Assembly: GCA_030148005.1 (NCBI GenBank)
Contig: JASBUI010000028.1
Coordinates: 1 to 58,608 of the forward strand
Direction of reading: 5' to 3'
Length of the DNA: 58,608 nucleotides
Source of the DNA: Paracoccaceae bacterium
Lineage (GTDB): Bacteria > Pseudomonadota > Alphaproteobacteria > Rhodobacterales > Rhodobacteraceae
A program made the position numbers and the translations under genes. The notes under the pieces are model-generated. The model saw only the letters and a list, made by a program, of their open reading frames with translations, was not told where the DNA came from and searched no databases. Shown piece after piece: positions 43,923 to 51,931 of the stretch (position 1 is its first letter; each line of letters begins with the position of its first letter).

Positions 43923-44636
43923 TCACTTGGGGCCAGCGCCGGACCAGTCGATCGGGCAGATCTCGGCCGATTTGCCGCCAAAATCCCAGACCCGGCCGAA
44001 ATCACGCACCTTGGACTTTAGCCCGCGCGCGGCGATGATATCGGGCCCCATCCAGTACTTGGTGTTGGTCATCATCACCGGATGGTCGGCACTTGCGCCT
44101 TCCAGCATTTCGATCTCGCCTTGGATCTTGCGCCCAATGTACAGACCCCGGCGATTGCCCTCGCGAACGATATCGACCTTTTCGCGCTCGGCGCCGATAA
44201 TCTCGGACACAAGGAAGGTAAACAGCCCCGTGGTGCCCCCGGCCTGACCCGAAAAGATCTTGAGGATCCCGTTATAGGCCTTTTGCGTTGATCGCTCATC
44301 GACGTAGGCGGCAACCTTCCAGTCGCCTTCCGCCATCCGGCCCGGGATCTCGACCATAAGGCCAACGTTCAGCCCCGACAGGTCTTCGCCCTCGTAGTGG
44401 CCTTCATCGATAGCGATCGCCATCCAAGCCTTGCAGTCCCCTTCCGTGGGCGGGTGTTTGCCAAGGCTTACAACGCAAGGGCAGAACACGGTGCAAGAGC
44501 AGTTCATGAACAGCTCACCCTTGATGGCCCAGTTCGTCGGCTCCATCCGGCGCCGCAATGGATGACTTTGGACACGGCTGTCGATCCGTTGACTGACCGG
44601 CAGGCGGTCTGCATCTGGACGTTTCTTTGGCGGCAT
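43923..44636 (-). CDS. DUF1326-domain protein with CxC-x3-CPC motif
   Basis: A 237-residue soluble protein from ATG 44636; GGAGG, which sits in the last codons of the DUF2182 gene, is 9 bases upstream. The N-terminal third has a cysteine cluster Cys46-x-Cys48-x3-Cys52-Pro-Cys54 (MNCSCTVFCPC), a fifth Cys68, and then a beta-rich domain. The family has no known function; the cysteines suggest metal or redox chemistry. It is coupled to DUF2182 upstream and followed by DinB and dmdA. Confidence 0.8.
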   Translation of the reverse strand: MPPKKRPDADRLPVSQRIDSRVQSHPLRRRMEPTNWAIKGELFMNCSCTVFCPCVVSLGKHPPTEGDCKAWMAIAIDEGHYEGEDLSGLNVGLMVEIPGRMAEGDWKVAAYVDERSTQKAYNGILKIFSGQAGGTTGLFTFLVSEIIGAEREKVDIVREGNRRGLYIGRKIQGEIEMLEGASADHPVMMTNTKYWMGPDIIAARGLKSKVRDFGRVWDFGGKSAEICPIDWSGAGPK

Positions 44637-44641
44637 CTTGG

Positions 44642-45421
44642 TTATCCTCCGATTGCAAGCGGATAGGCGATTGTCACCAACCCCGCGATGATAAGAACTG
44701 CCCCGGCGGGGCGCGTAACGACGTGGCCGATCTGCGGAAGCTTCTCGATCACCATAAAGAGTGTCGCCAGACCCATCCACAGAAGGCTCATGACACCGCC
44801 GACAAAACCCAGCGCCATGAAGCCCCAGCAACAGCCCACACAATAGGCGCCAAGCCCAAGGCCCATCCGCAGACCGCCGATGGTTCCGGTGCGCCAGTGG
44901 CCCAGAAAGTAACTCATCGGGCTATGGCAAACCCCGTGACAGACATCCTTGGTGCGCGAGAACTGAAAGGCGCCGACACCGATCAAAAGTGCGCCCGTGA
45001 ACCAGGTCGTCGTCGCCGATCCAAGCCCGTTGATAAGCCCACCGCGCAACAGCCCAAGCTGAGCCAGCGTGATCAGGGCGGCAAATCCGACCCAGACAAT
45101 AAGATACCCCGCCAGAACGCCCAGCCACCCGCCGCGCGTCCCGTTCGCGCTTAGGATCAGCTTATCATAGCTGGCAAGGGTCGGAACCATCGTCGGCAAC
45201 ATCATCGCCGCCATCATGACCGCCCACATCCAGAACAGCGTACCAAAAGAGGCCATCACCATCGGCTTCATCGCCGAGCTTGCGCCAGACATCTGCGGGC
45301 GCCCGATCCAATCGACGCCGGCCATTCCGGCCATGCGATAAAGATACCACCACGACAGAAGGATTATGGCAAAAAAGCCAAGCCAAAGTGCGGTGCGAAG
45401 CGAATGATGCATGATCGGCAT
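44642..45421 (-). CDS. DUF2182 integral membrane protein, Cys/His-rich
   Basis: A 259-residue protein with about six or seven membrane helices. Conserved features: MWAVMMAAMMLPTMVP at 65-80, a cytoplasmic or periplasmic CHGVCHSP (Cys161, His162, Cys165, His166) and YCVGCCWG (Cys194, Cys197, Cys198) in the next helix. The metal-friendly residues suggest a metal transporter or a membrane metal site, but the family is uncharacterised. It is the promoter-proximal gene of the operon ending with dmdA-acuI and is divergent from the GntR gene (60-base gap). Confidence 0.8.
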   Translation of the reverse strand: MPIMHHSLRTALWLGFFAIILLSWWYLYRMAGMAGVDWIGRPQMSGASSAMKPMVMASFGTLFWMWAVMMAAMMLPTMVPTLASYDKLILSANGTRGGWLGVLAGYLIVWVGFAALITLAQLGLLRGGLINGLGSATTTWFTGALLIGVGAFQFSRTKDVCHGVCHSPMSYFLGHWRTGTIGGLRMGLGLGAYCVGCCWGFMALGFVGGVMSLLWMGLATLFMVIEKLPQIGHVVTRPAGAVLIIAGLVTIAYPLAIGG

Positions 45422-45470
45422 GAAGGCGTCCGTCGATTCGAAACTTGCGTTCGGGATGCCAGAGATTTAA

Positions 45471-45481
45471 TTGTCAGACAA
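45471..45481. promoter_or_regulatory. GntR-type operator overlapping the regulator start codon
   Basis: TTGTCAGACAA fits the GntR/FCD consensus TNGTNNNACNA and is a perfect inverted repeat around A45476. It ends one base before ATG 45482 of the GntR gene and is 50 bases upstream of the DUF2182 start, so it could control both directions. Confidence 0.7.
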
Positions 45482-46216
45482 ATGAAAAGTGAGTCAGAAG
45501 AAAAACGGCCCGCCGACCTTTCGGCCCAGATCGCAGGTTCAATCCGCGATGCCATCGTCTCGGGGGCGCTGATCGTGGATGCGCGCCTGCCATCAGAGGC
45601 CGAATTGTCCGAACAATTCAACGTCTCACGCCCGACGGTGCGAGAGGCGTTGAAACGGCTGGCGGCCCAATCGCTGATCCGCACCCAAAGGGGCGCAACG
45701 GGCGGCGCTTTTGTCAACCGCCTGTCCTATGAAGAGGCTTACGGGCAGCAGATCACGACATCGACCCTGCTTCTGTCGATGAATGATGTTGATTTCGCCA
45801 CCGCTTGCGAGGCGCGTTTCGCGCTGGAGCGCGCCTGCGCCCCGCTCGCCGCCGAGCGCCGCAGCGCCGACCAACTGGCCACCATGCGCACCGAGGTCTA
45901 CCGCCAGGCACAGCCGGGCCTGAGCGATGAAGGCTTTTGCGCCTCCGACGTGGCCTTTCACCGCGCGCTGGTGGACGGGGCGCACAACCCGGTCCTGTCT
46001 TATCAGCTGGCCGGGGCGGTCGAGGCGATGCAGCCCCTGATGAACATGATTACCTTCACCGCGCGCTCTCGCGAAGTGATCGTGGGCCTGCACACCCGCC
46101 TTGCCGATGCGCTTGAGGCTCGCGATGCCACCGCCGCAGATCAGCAACTTGCCCAGTTGGCTGAATACACCGCCGAACTTTTCGACAAGCTGCGCCGCGC
46201 ACGTCAAGGCGCCTGA
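45482..46216 (+). CDS. GntR-family regulator with FCD domain, candidate regulator of the DMSP operon
   Basis: A 244-residue regulator from ATG 45482; an upstream ATG would lie inside the divergent gene. The winged HTH (LPSEAELSEQFNVSRPTVREALKRL, read in parts) precedes an FCD ligand domain with metal-binding histidines (DVAFHRALVDGAHNPVL, GLHTRLADALEARD). FCD regulators respond to carboxylates. In R. pomeroyi a GntR-family gene precedes dmdA-acuI and is a proposed regulator; here it is divergent from the operon that includes dmdA. Acrylate or DMSP as ligand is inferred. Confidence 0.86.
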   Translation: MKSESEEKRPADLSAQIAGSIRDAIVSGALIVDARLPSEAELSEQFNVSRPTVREALKRLAAQSLIRTQRGATGGAFVNRLSYEEAYGQQITTSTLLLSMNDVDFATACEARFALERACAPLAAERRSADQLATMRTEVYRQAQPGLSDEGFCASDVAFHRALVDGAHNPVLSYQLAGAVEAMQPLMNMITFTARSREVIVGLHTRLADALEARDATAADQQLAQLAEYTAELFDKLRRARQGA

Positions 46217-46273
46217 GTTTCGGGCAAGGATCGATCCTGCCGCGAAATCGCGCCGCGCGCCGGCTTTTCGGGC

Positions 46274-46302
46274 TTCAAATCAAAGCGCCCTGCCCCTATA
46301 TT
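46274..46302 (+). promoter_or_regulatory. Promoter of ssrA
   Basis: TTCAAA (46274-46279), 17-base spacer, TATATT (46297-46302). A start near 46309 would begin the tmRNA precursor. Confidence 0.65.
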
Positions 46303-46308
46303 GAACCT

Positions 46309-46620
46309 GTCTCTTCGGGGACTATGGACATAAACGCGCTCGTAATAAGCGGATCGGACCCGGGGGCGGTACCCGGCGACTCCACCAAAAACCCTTTCAT
46401 TTGGGGTCATGGGGTCGAAATAGGATCGACGAACGTCTAAAGGGGTTTGCTTTGTCTCGGTGAGGTACCACCGTTATCGGTCCGAACAAGCTAGTTGCAA
46501 ATGACAACAAAGCTCCGGTTGCTCTCGCTGCGTAAGCAGTGCGAAATACCGAAATCTTAAGCCCTTGCGCCTAGCAGCGTAAGGCGGGGTTCGCAGGCAC
46601 CTGGCAACAGAAGCCTGCAC
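46309..46620 (+). ncRNA. ssrA: tmRNA, circularly permuted two-piece form
   Basis: The acceptor piece comes first and ends in GGCGACTCCACCA (CCA at 46385-46387). After a short spacer (46388-46402) the coding piece begins GGGGTC, which pairs with GACTCC of the acceptor end, and continues GAAATAGGATCGACG. The tag frame is at 46497-46535 and encodes ANDNKAPVALAA followed by TAA. The 3' end is a GCAGGC...GCCTGC hairpin (46593-46618). This is the alphaproteobacterial permuted form, in which the precursor is cut into two RNAs. The tmRNA rescues stalled ribosomes and marks the proteins for ClpXP. The 5' end is set from the promoter and is approximate. Confidence 0.93.
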
Positions 46621-46781
46621 TTTCCCCCCTACTTTCGCTTTTGTCGTGTGCGCCCCTGCCCCAGCGCCGCCGCAGCGTCCGGCCGTTTTGCATGGATATT
46701 TTGCCACAAAGAAGAGCAACCTCGCGCCAAGGGGTTCATATGCGGGCTTTACTTCCACGGCGACATCGGGATTTGTCGGCG

Positions 46782-48062
46782 ATGATGACAGCCCCAGCGC
46801 CCCCAAACTTTGAAACTGACCCGCCAACCTTTGGCGAAATGTTGCGGGTATTTGGGCGCATCGGCATCCTCTCCTTTGGCGGGCCTGCCGCGCAGATCGC
46901 GCTGATGCATCGCGAACTGGTCGAAGAGCGCCCCTGGATGAGCGAGGCGCAGTTCCTGAACGCGCTTTCCTTTTGCATGCTTCTGCCCGGCCCCGAAGCG
47001 ATGCAGCTTGCCACCTACTCAGGCTGGCGCATGCGCGGGGTTGCGGGGGGCATTCTGGCCGGGCTTTTGTTCGTCTTGCCCGGGGCCGCGATCGTGCTGG
47101 CCCTTTCCGCGCTTTACGCCGCCTATGGGCGCGTTCCGCATTTTGAGGCAATGTTCACCGGCATAAAGGCCGCCGTCGTCATCATCGTGATCGACGCATT
47201 GGTGCGCCTGTCGCGCAAAGCGCTTGGCACGCCCGACCGATGGGTTCTGGCAGGACTGTCGTTCTTTGCCATCTTCTTTCTGCAGCTTCCCTTTCCGGCC
47301 ATCATTCTGGCGGCGGCAAGTTACGGGTTTCTGACGTCAAGGGACCCAAGGCCTGCCGCACCCGCCCCGGCGCGCGCGCGTCCGCTGCGCACGATTGCGA
47401 TCTGGGGCGCGCTTTGGGCGGCGCCCTTGGTTGCGCTTTGGGCCACAGCGCAAACCCAATTGCTTGAGATCGGGCTTTTCTTTTCGCGCCTTGCGGTCGT
47501 GACCTTTGGCGGCGCCTACGCTGTGCTGGCCTATATGGTTCAGGAAGTCGTCACCGATCAGGGCTGGATCACCACAGCGCAGATGATGGACGGGCTTGGC
47601 CTTGCTGAAACGACGCCGGGCCCATTGATTCTGGTGACCCAGTTCGTAGGATTTCTTGCCGGATACGGCGCGGGCGGCGCAGGCATGGCGCTTGCCGGCG
47701 CGGCGCTGACGCTTTGGGTGACCTTCGTTCCCTGCTTTCTGTGGATATTCCTTGGGGCACCTTACGTCGAATGGATCGCAACCCGGCCCCGCCTGCGCGG
47801 CGCGCTTTCGGCAATCACGGCCGCGGTCGTCGGTGTGATCCTGAACCTCTCGCTATGGTTTGCGCTGAACGTCTATTTCAAAAGCCTGCATACTACCGAG
47901 CTTGGCGTCTTCCGTTTCCTTTTCCCCGATCTTGCAAGCCTTGATGCAAAGGTCGTAGCGCTATCAATCCTTGCCGCGGCAATGATCCTTTACCGGCGCT
48001 GGCCCTTGCCACTTTCGCTTCTTGCCATGGCCCTTCTTGGCCTTGCGGCGGCGACCATCTGA
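46782..48062 (+). CDS. chrA: Chromate transporter (ChrA family)
   Basis: A 426-residue membrane protein from ATG 46782 or 46785; the frame runs back to 46641 without similarity. It has two CHR halves: LSFGGPAAQIALMHRELVEE then LLPGPEAMQLATYSGW in the first, and VTFGGAYAVLAYM then ETTPGPLILVTQFVGF in the second. About ten to twelve membrane helices are seen. It would export chromate or move sulfate-like anions. It lies between ssrA and sspB. Confidence 0.88.
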   Translation: MMTAPAPPNFETDPPTFGEMLRVFGRIGILSFGGPAAQIALMHRELVEERPWMSEAQFLNALSFCMLLPGPEAMQLATYSGWRMRGVAGGILAGLLFVLPGAAIVLALSALYAAYGRVPHFEAMFTGIKAAVVIIVIDALVRLSRKALGTPDRWVLAGLSFFAIFFLQLPFPAIILAAASYGFLTSRDPRPAAPAPARARPLRTIAIWGALWAAPLVALWATAQTQLLEIGLFFSRLAVVTFGGAYAVLAYMVQEVVTDQGWITTAQMMDGLGLAETTPGPLILVTQFVGFLAGYGAGGAGMALAGAALTLWVTFVPCFLWIFLGAPYVEWIATRPRLRGALSAITAAVVGVILNLSLWFALNVYFKSLHTTELGVFRFLFPDLASLDAKVVALSILAAAMILYRRWPLPLSLLAMALLGLAAATI

Positions 48063-48152
48063 AGCGGCAGGCAAATTGACGCCGCTGACCTCTTTCTTTC
48101 CCCGATCAACGCTTCTATGGTTGGCATGCCTGCATCCGGAGTTGCCCAAACT

Positions 48153-48608
48153 ATGTCACGCGACATCGACTATGGAAATCTGATGCACCGCGCGATGCGT
48201 GGGCTGATCCATGAGGTATTGCAGGATGTCGAGGCCAATGGCCTGCCCGGGCAGCACCACTTTTTCATCACCTTTGATACCATGCATCCCGATGTCATGA
48301 TCGCCGATTGGCTGTCGGATCGCTATCCTGACGAGATGACCGTGGTGATGCAGCATTGGTACGATAAGCTGAAGGTTGGCGAAGAAGGGTTTGGCGTGAC
48401 GCTGAACTTTGGCGACACGCCCGAGGCCCTTTACATCCCCTTTGACGCCATACGGACCTTTGTCGACCCAAGCGTCGAATTCGGGCTTCGCTTTGAAACG
48501 CCCGAAGACGAGGACGAGCTTGGCGCGCCCATGGACGAAGACGTCGTTGACGACGACGTCGCGCCCGAGGCAGAGGTCGTCAGCTTGGACAGTTTCCGCA
48601 AATCCTGA
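48153..48608 (+). CDS. sspB: ClpXP adaptor protein SspB (alphaproteobacterial type)
   Basis: A 151-residue protein from ATG 48153 (MSRDIDYGNLMHRAMRGLI); an ATG at 48117 would add 12 residues of unlike sequence. The core (GQHHFFITFDTMHPDVMIADWL, VTLNFGDTPEALYIPFDAI read in parts) matches alpha-SspB, which delivers ssrA-tagged proteins to ClpXP. An acidic linker (ETPEDEDELGAPMDEDVVDDD) ends in a short basic tail VSLDSFRKS, the ClpX-binding XB motif region. ssrA is 1.5 kb upstream on the same strand. Confidence 0.88.
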   Translation: MSRDIDYGNLMHRAMRGLIHEVLQDVEANGLPGQHHFFITFDTMHPDVMIADWLSDRYPDEMTVVMQHWYDKLKVGEEGFGVTLNFGDTPEALYIPFDAIRTFVDPSVEFGLRFETPEDEDELGAPMDEDVVDDDVAPEAEVVSLDSFRKS

Positions 48609-48686
48609 CGCCCGGGTCTGGGCATTCTCATCAAATGTTAACCACTATTCGCCCACAACCGGGGGGTGAAACGAATTGGTGGTTGT

Positions 48687-49751
48687 ATGAACGCTTTGGA
48701 ACAAAACCTGCTGGACGCGGTTGCCAGCCCGGTTTTCCTGCTTGCTTTGGACAAGGGCGATGATCCGGTCTTTTGCGCATGGAACAAGGCCGCCGCCCTG
48801 ATGAGCAGAATTGAAGCGGCCGATGCGATCGGAAAGACGGCGGCACAGGTTTTTCCGGGCCGGATCGGGCGCATGGCGGCCGAGCGGCACCGCGCGGCGG
48901 CAAGATCGGGTAAAACGGTAAGCTATGAGCTGACACTGCCGGTTCCTTCGGGCGAGCGCCAGATCAGGACCACACTTGAACCGATGCTGGATGCTGATGG
49001 TACCGTCCAGCACCTTGTCGGAACGACAATCGATGTCACAGAGGCGCATCACAACAACCTGTCGCGCATTCGCAGAACGGTTGATGTTTCGACAATCGCC
49101 GACGAGATGGAACAATTCGTGGCCATGGCCGCGCATGATCTTCGCACCCCGATGCGAAACGTGCAGATCCTGGCGGACAGGCTTCGCAAGGATTTCAAGG
49201 ACTTGGGCGACGGCAAGCTGGAACTGATCGACTTACTAGAGGAGGTGGGGATCAAGGCGACATCGCTGATATCCGACGTTCTGGCCTATGCACGCACCAC
49301 CATCGACACCGAAAGATCGCAAACCTTCGAGTTCTCCGAACTGGTGGAAGATGTGGCCGCCGTGATCGACCCCCAAGAGGTGCACCGGATCGAAAGTTCC
49401 AACGCCCGTGTTCGTGCAGACAAGACCGTGCTTCAGATCGTTTTGCGCAACCTGATGGATAACGCCATCAAACATTCCGAAAAGGAAAGCGTCGCGATCT
49501 CGCTAAGCCTTCGGCCCGGCCCTGATGAGCAGATCGAATGCCAGATTTGCGACAACGGAAAAGGTTTTGCCGACCCGGCCGTTGCCTTTCTGACCGGCGG
49601 TGTCTTTCGTCAGGGAACCGGTTTTGGCCTTTTGGGGATCAAAAGGCTGATCCTGACGCGGGGCGGTACAATTTCGGCGGCCCACCCCGAGGAAGGGACC
49701 GGAACCATCGTCACTTTGACACTTCCGGGCGAAGTTTTGCAGCTTCTCTGA
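48687..49751 (+). CDS. Sensor histidine kinase with PAS domain
   Basis: A 354-residue kinase from ATG 48687; a GTG at 48666 is an alternative start. It has an N-terminal PAS domain (residues about 5-118), a dimerisation domain with phospho-acceptor His150 (MAAHDLRTPMRN) and a HATPase domain with N box (NLMDNAIKH), G1 box (ICDNGKGF) and G2 (GTGFGLLGI). No membrane helix is seen, so it is probably cytoplasmic. No response regulator is adjacent. Confidence 0.87.
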   Translation: MNALEQNLLDAVASPVFLLALDKGDDPVFCAWNKAAALMSRIEAADAIGKTAAQVFPGRIGRMAAERHRAAARSGKTVSYELTLPVPSGERQIRTTLEPMLDADGTVQHLVGTTIDVTEAHHNNLSRIRRTVDVSTIADEMEQFVAMAAHDLRTPMRNVQILADRLRKDFKDLGDGKLELIDLLEEVGIKATSLISDVLAYARTTIDTERSQTFEFSELVEDVAAVIDPQEVHRIESSNARVRADKTVLQIVLRNLMDNAIKHSEKESVAISLSLRPGPDEQIECQICDNGKGFADPAVAFLTGGVFRQGTGFGLLGIKRLILTRGGTISAAHPEEGTGTIVTLTLPGEVLQLL

Positions 49752-49865
49752 CCGCCAGCCGCGCGCGCAAAGGCGCATCGAGTACCTGCCAGCCAACCTT
49801 GGATGGACTTTTTCGCGCCGGCAAAGTATCCCCGGCGCGAACATCAGCCGACAAGGAAAAGGCAC

Positions 49866-51254
49866 ATGAACACGCGCACGGAAACCGACAGTTTTGGCCC
49901 CCTTGAGGTACCTTCCGACAAGTACTGGGGCGCGCAGACACAGCGCTCAATCATGAATTTTCCCATCGGCTGGGAAAAGCAGCCTGTCGCGATCGTGCGA
50001 AGCCTTGGCGTCATCAAACAGGCCTGCGCGATGGCCAACAAATCCTCGGGCAAACTGGACCCCAAGCTTGCCGATGCAATCATTCAGGCCGCCGCAGAAG
50101 TTGTCACAGGCAAGCTTGATGACAACTTTCCACTGGTCGTCTGGCAGACAGGGTCTGGCACCCAGTCGAACATGAACGCAAATGAGGTCATCGCGAACCG
50201 CGCCATAGAAATCCTTGGCGGCACGATCGGATCGAAAGACCCGGTTCACCCCAATGACCATTGCAACATGGGCCAGTCATCCAACGACACCTTCCCGACC
50301 GCGATGCACATCGCAACGGCGATGACCGCGCGGGATGTCACCCTGCCCGGCCTGAAGAAACTGCACGCAGCCCTTGCTGAGAAGGTCAAGGAATTCGACG
50401 GCATCATCAAGATCGGCCGCACCCACACCATGGACGCCACGCCCCTGACGCTGGCGCAGGAATTCTCGGGCTACACCCATCAGGTTGCGATGGCGATTGC
50501 CCGTGTGAATGACGCCCTTGGCCGGATCTACGAACTGGCGCAGGGCGGCACGGCTGTGGGCACCGGCCTGAACACCGCCAAGGGCTGGGACACTGAAGTG
50601 GCCGCCAATATGGCCCAGATCACCGATCTGCCTTTCGTGACCGCACCCAACAAGTTCGAAGCGCTGGCCGCCCATGACGCGATGGTCGAAATGTCGGGCG
50701 CGCTAAAGACGGTGGCGGTTTCACTTTTCAAGATTGCCAATGACATCCGCCTTCTGGGCTCTGGCCCGCGCTGCGGCTTGGGCGAGTTGATGCTGCCCGA
50801 GAACGAGCCGGGCTCATCGATCATGCCCGGCAAGGTCAACCCAACGCAATGCGAGGCGCTGACCCAGGTTTGTGCGCATGTGATGGGTAATGACGCCGCG
50901 GTCGGTTTCGCCGGAAGTCAGGGGCACTTTGAACTGAACGTCTACAAACCCATGATGGCCTATAACGTCCTGCAATCAATGCAGCTTTTGGGCGATGCAG
51001 CCACGGCCTTTACCGACAATTGCGTCACCGGCATCCGCGCCAACACGGCCCGTATTGATAAGCTTATGCGCGAATCGCTGATGCTTGTGACGGCACTGGC
51101 CCCCGAGATTGGCTATGACAACGCCACGACCGTTGCCAAGACCGCGCATAAGAACGGCACAACCCTGCGCGAAGAGGCAATCGCACTTGGCTTTGTCGAT
51201 GGCGAGACTTTTGACAGAGTTGTCCGCCCCGAGAACATGATTGGTCCAAAGTGA
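49866..51254 (+). CDS. fumC: Fumarate hydratase, class II
   Basis: A 462-residue class II fumarase from ATG 49866, preceded by AAGGAAAAGG. The signature [17 protein letters not shown], with [13 protein letters not shown] and [13 protein letters not shown], is complete. It interconverts fumarate and malate in the TCA cycle without an iron-sulfur cluster. The stop overlaps the next gene by 4 bases (GTGA). Confidence 0.96.
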   Translation: MNTRTETDSFGPLEVPSDKYWGAQTQRSIMNFPIGWEKQPVAIVRSLGVIKQACAMANKSSGKLDPKLADAIIQAAAEVVTGKLDDNFPLVVWQTGSGTQSNMNANEVIANRAIEILGGTIGSKDPVHPNDHCNMGQSSNDTFPTAMHIATAMTARDVTLPGLKKLHAALAEKVKEFDGIIKIGRTHTMDATPLTLAQEFSGYTHQVAMAIARVNDALGRIYELAQGGTAVGTGLNTAKGWDTEVAANMAQITDLPFVTAPNKFEALAAHDAMVEMSGALKTVAVSLFKIANDIRLLGSGPRCGLGELMLPENEPGSSIMPGKVNPTQCEALTQVCAHVMGNDAAVGFAGSQGHFELNVYKPMMAYNVLQSMQLLGDAATAFTDNCVTGIRANTARIDKLMRESLMLVTALAPEIGYDNATTVAKTAHKNGTTLREEAIALGFVDGETFDRVVRPENMIGPK

Positions 51255-51451
51255 CCAATCCGGTCAACCTGAACCGGATCAGAAAAGAACGGCAGCGGGC
51301 CGAAAAGAAGGCCCGCGCCGATCAGAACGCTGCCTATCATGGGCTGACGAAAGACCAGAAAGAGGCGGCCCGGCGCGAAGGCGCGTCAAGCAAAGACCAT
51401 CTGGACGCGCACCTGCGCACCCCTCCCACGGCCCCCAAATCGCCAAAATAG
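51251..51451 (+). CDS. DUF4169 small basic protein
   Basis: A 66-residue highly charged, mostly helical protein starting with GTG 51251 and overlapping the fumC stop. It begins [16 protein letters not shown], followed by [13 protein letters not shown], as in the DUF4169 family, which is commonly linked to fumC in Rhodobacterales. Function is unknown. Confidence 0.78.
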   Translation: MTNPVNLNRIRKERQRAEKKARADQNAAYHGLTKDQKEAARREGASSKDHLDAHLRTPPTAPKSPK

Positions 51452-51548
51452 AACCTTTCATGCGCCCCGTTTCTGCCGCGCCTGCGCGCTACTTTGCGAC
51501 TCTGGGCGGCGATGCCCTCAAGACTTTGTAAACCTTTGTGGGTGTATT

Positions 51549-51713
51549 ATGAGTAATGTATGGACAGAACTGGAGCGTCACCAGGCGCGCCGCGCGCTTA
51601 GACGCGCACGGCGTCATTTGCGTGATCCCAACAGCAAACTGGCACAGCTGATGCTGGCCTACCGTAACGCACAGGCGGCTGGCATCGCCAAGTGGAGCCT
51701 ACCTGACGTATGA
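51549..51713 (+). CDS. Small basic protein coupled to the ribbon-helix-helix gene
   Basis: A 54-residue open frame from ATG 51549 (MSNVWTELERHQARRALRRA at the start, GIAKWSLPDV at the end). It ends in ATGA, overlapping the start of the next gene by 4 bases. It has many Arg/Ala residues in a likely amphipathic helix. There is only a weak ribosome-binding site, and I do not recognise the family. The start-stop overlap argues for a real gene, although chance is possible. Confidence 0.45.
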   Translation: MSNVWTELERHQARRALRRARRHLRDPNSKLAQLMLAYRNAQAAGIAKWSLPDV

Positions 51714-51928
51714 GCGCGCGCCCGAAAAAAAGGTCGCTGACACTTAAGGGACATCGCACAAGCGTGTCCCTTGAGGATGAATTCTGGATGGCTTTTCGCG
51801 ACATCGCTGCAAAAAAGAAGCGTGCAATCAACGATCTGGCGGCCGAAATTGATGCAGATCGCGGCGTGGACATGGGCCTTGCCTCGGCAATCCGCCTCTT
51901 TGTGCTGCGCCACTACCGCAGTTCCTGA
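51710..51928 (+). CDS. Ribbon-helix-helix domain protein
   Basis: A 72-residue protein: SLTLKGHRTSVSLEDEFWMA forms the ribbon and first helix, and RAINDLAAEID the second. Such small RHH proteins bind DNA as dimers. It follows fumC and DUF4169, a neighbourhood common in the group. No partner toxin gene is seen. Confidence 0.82.
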   Translation: MSARPKKRSLTLKGHRTSVSLEDEFWMAFRDIAAKKKRAINDLAAEIDADRGVDMGLASAIRLFVLRHYRSS

Positions 51929-51931
51929 GCG

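Noticed and set aside
46474..47151. Open frame across the tmRNA coding piece and the start of chrA (minus strand)
   Set aside because: It overlaps a clear non-coding RNA, has no ribosome-binding site and is rich in Arg/Ala/Ser without a pattern.
51460..51531. 23-codon frame starting MRPVSAAPARYF between DUF4169 and the 54-residue gene
   Set aside because: No ribosome-binding site and no coupling to either neighbour, so it is not reported as a gene.
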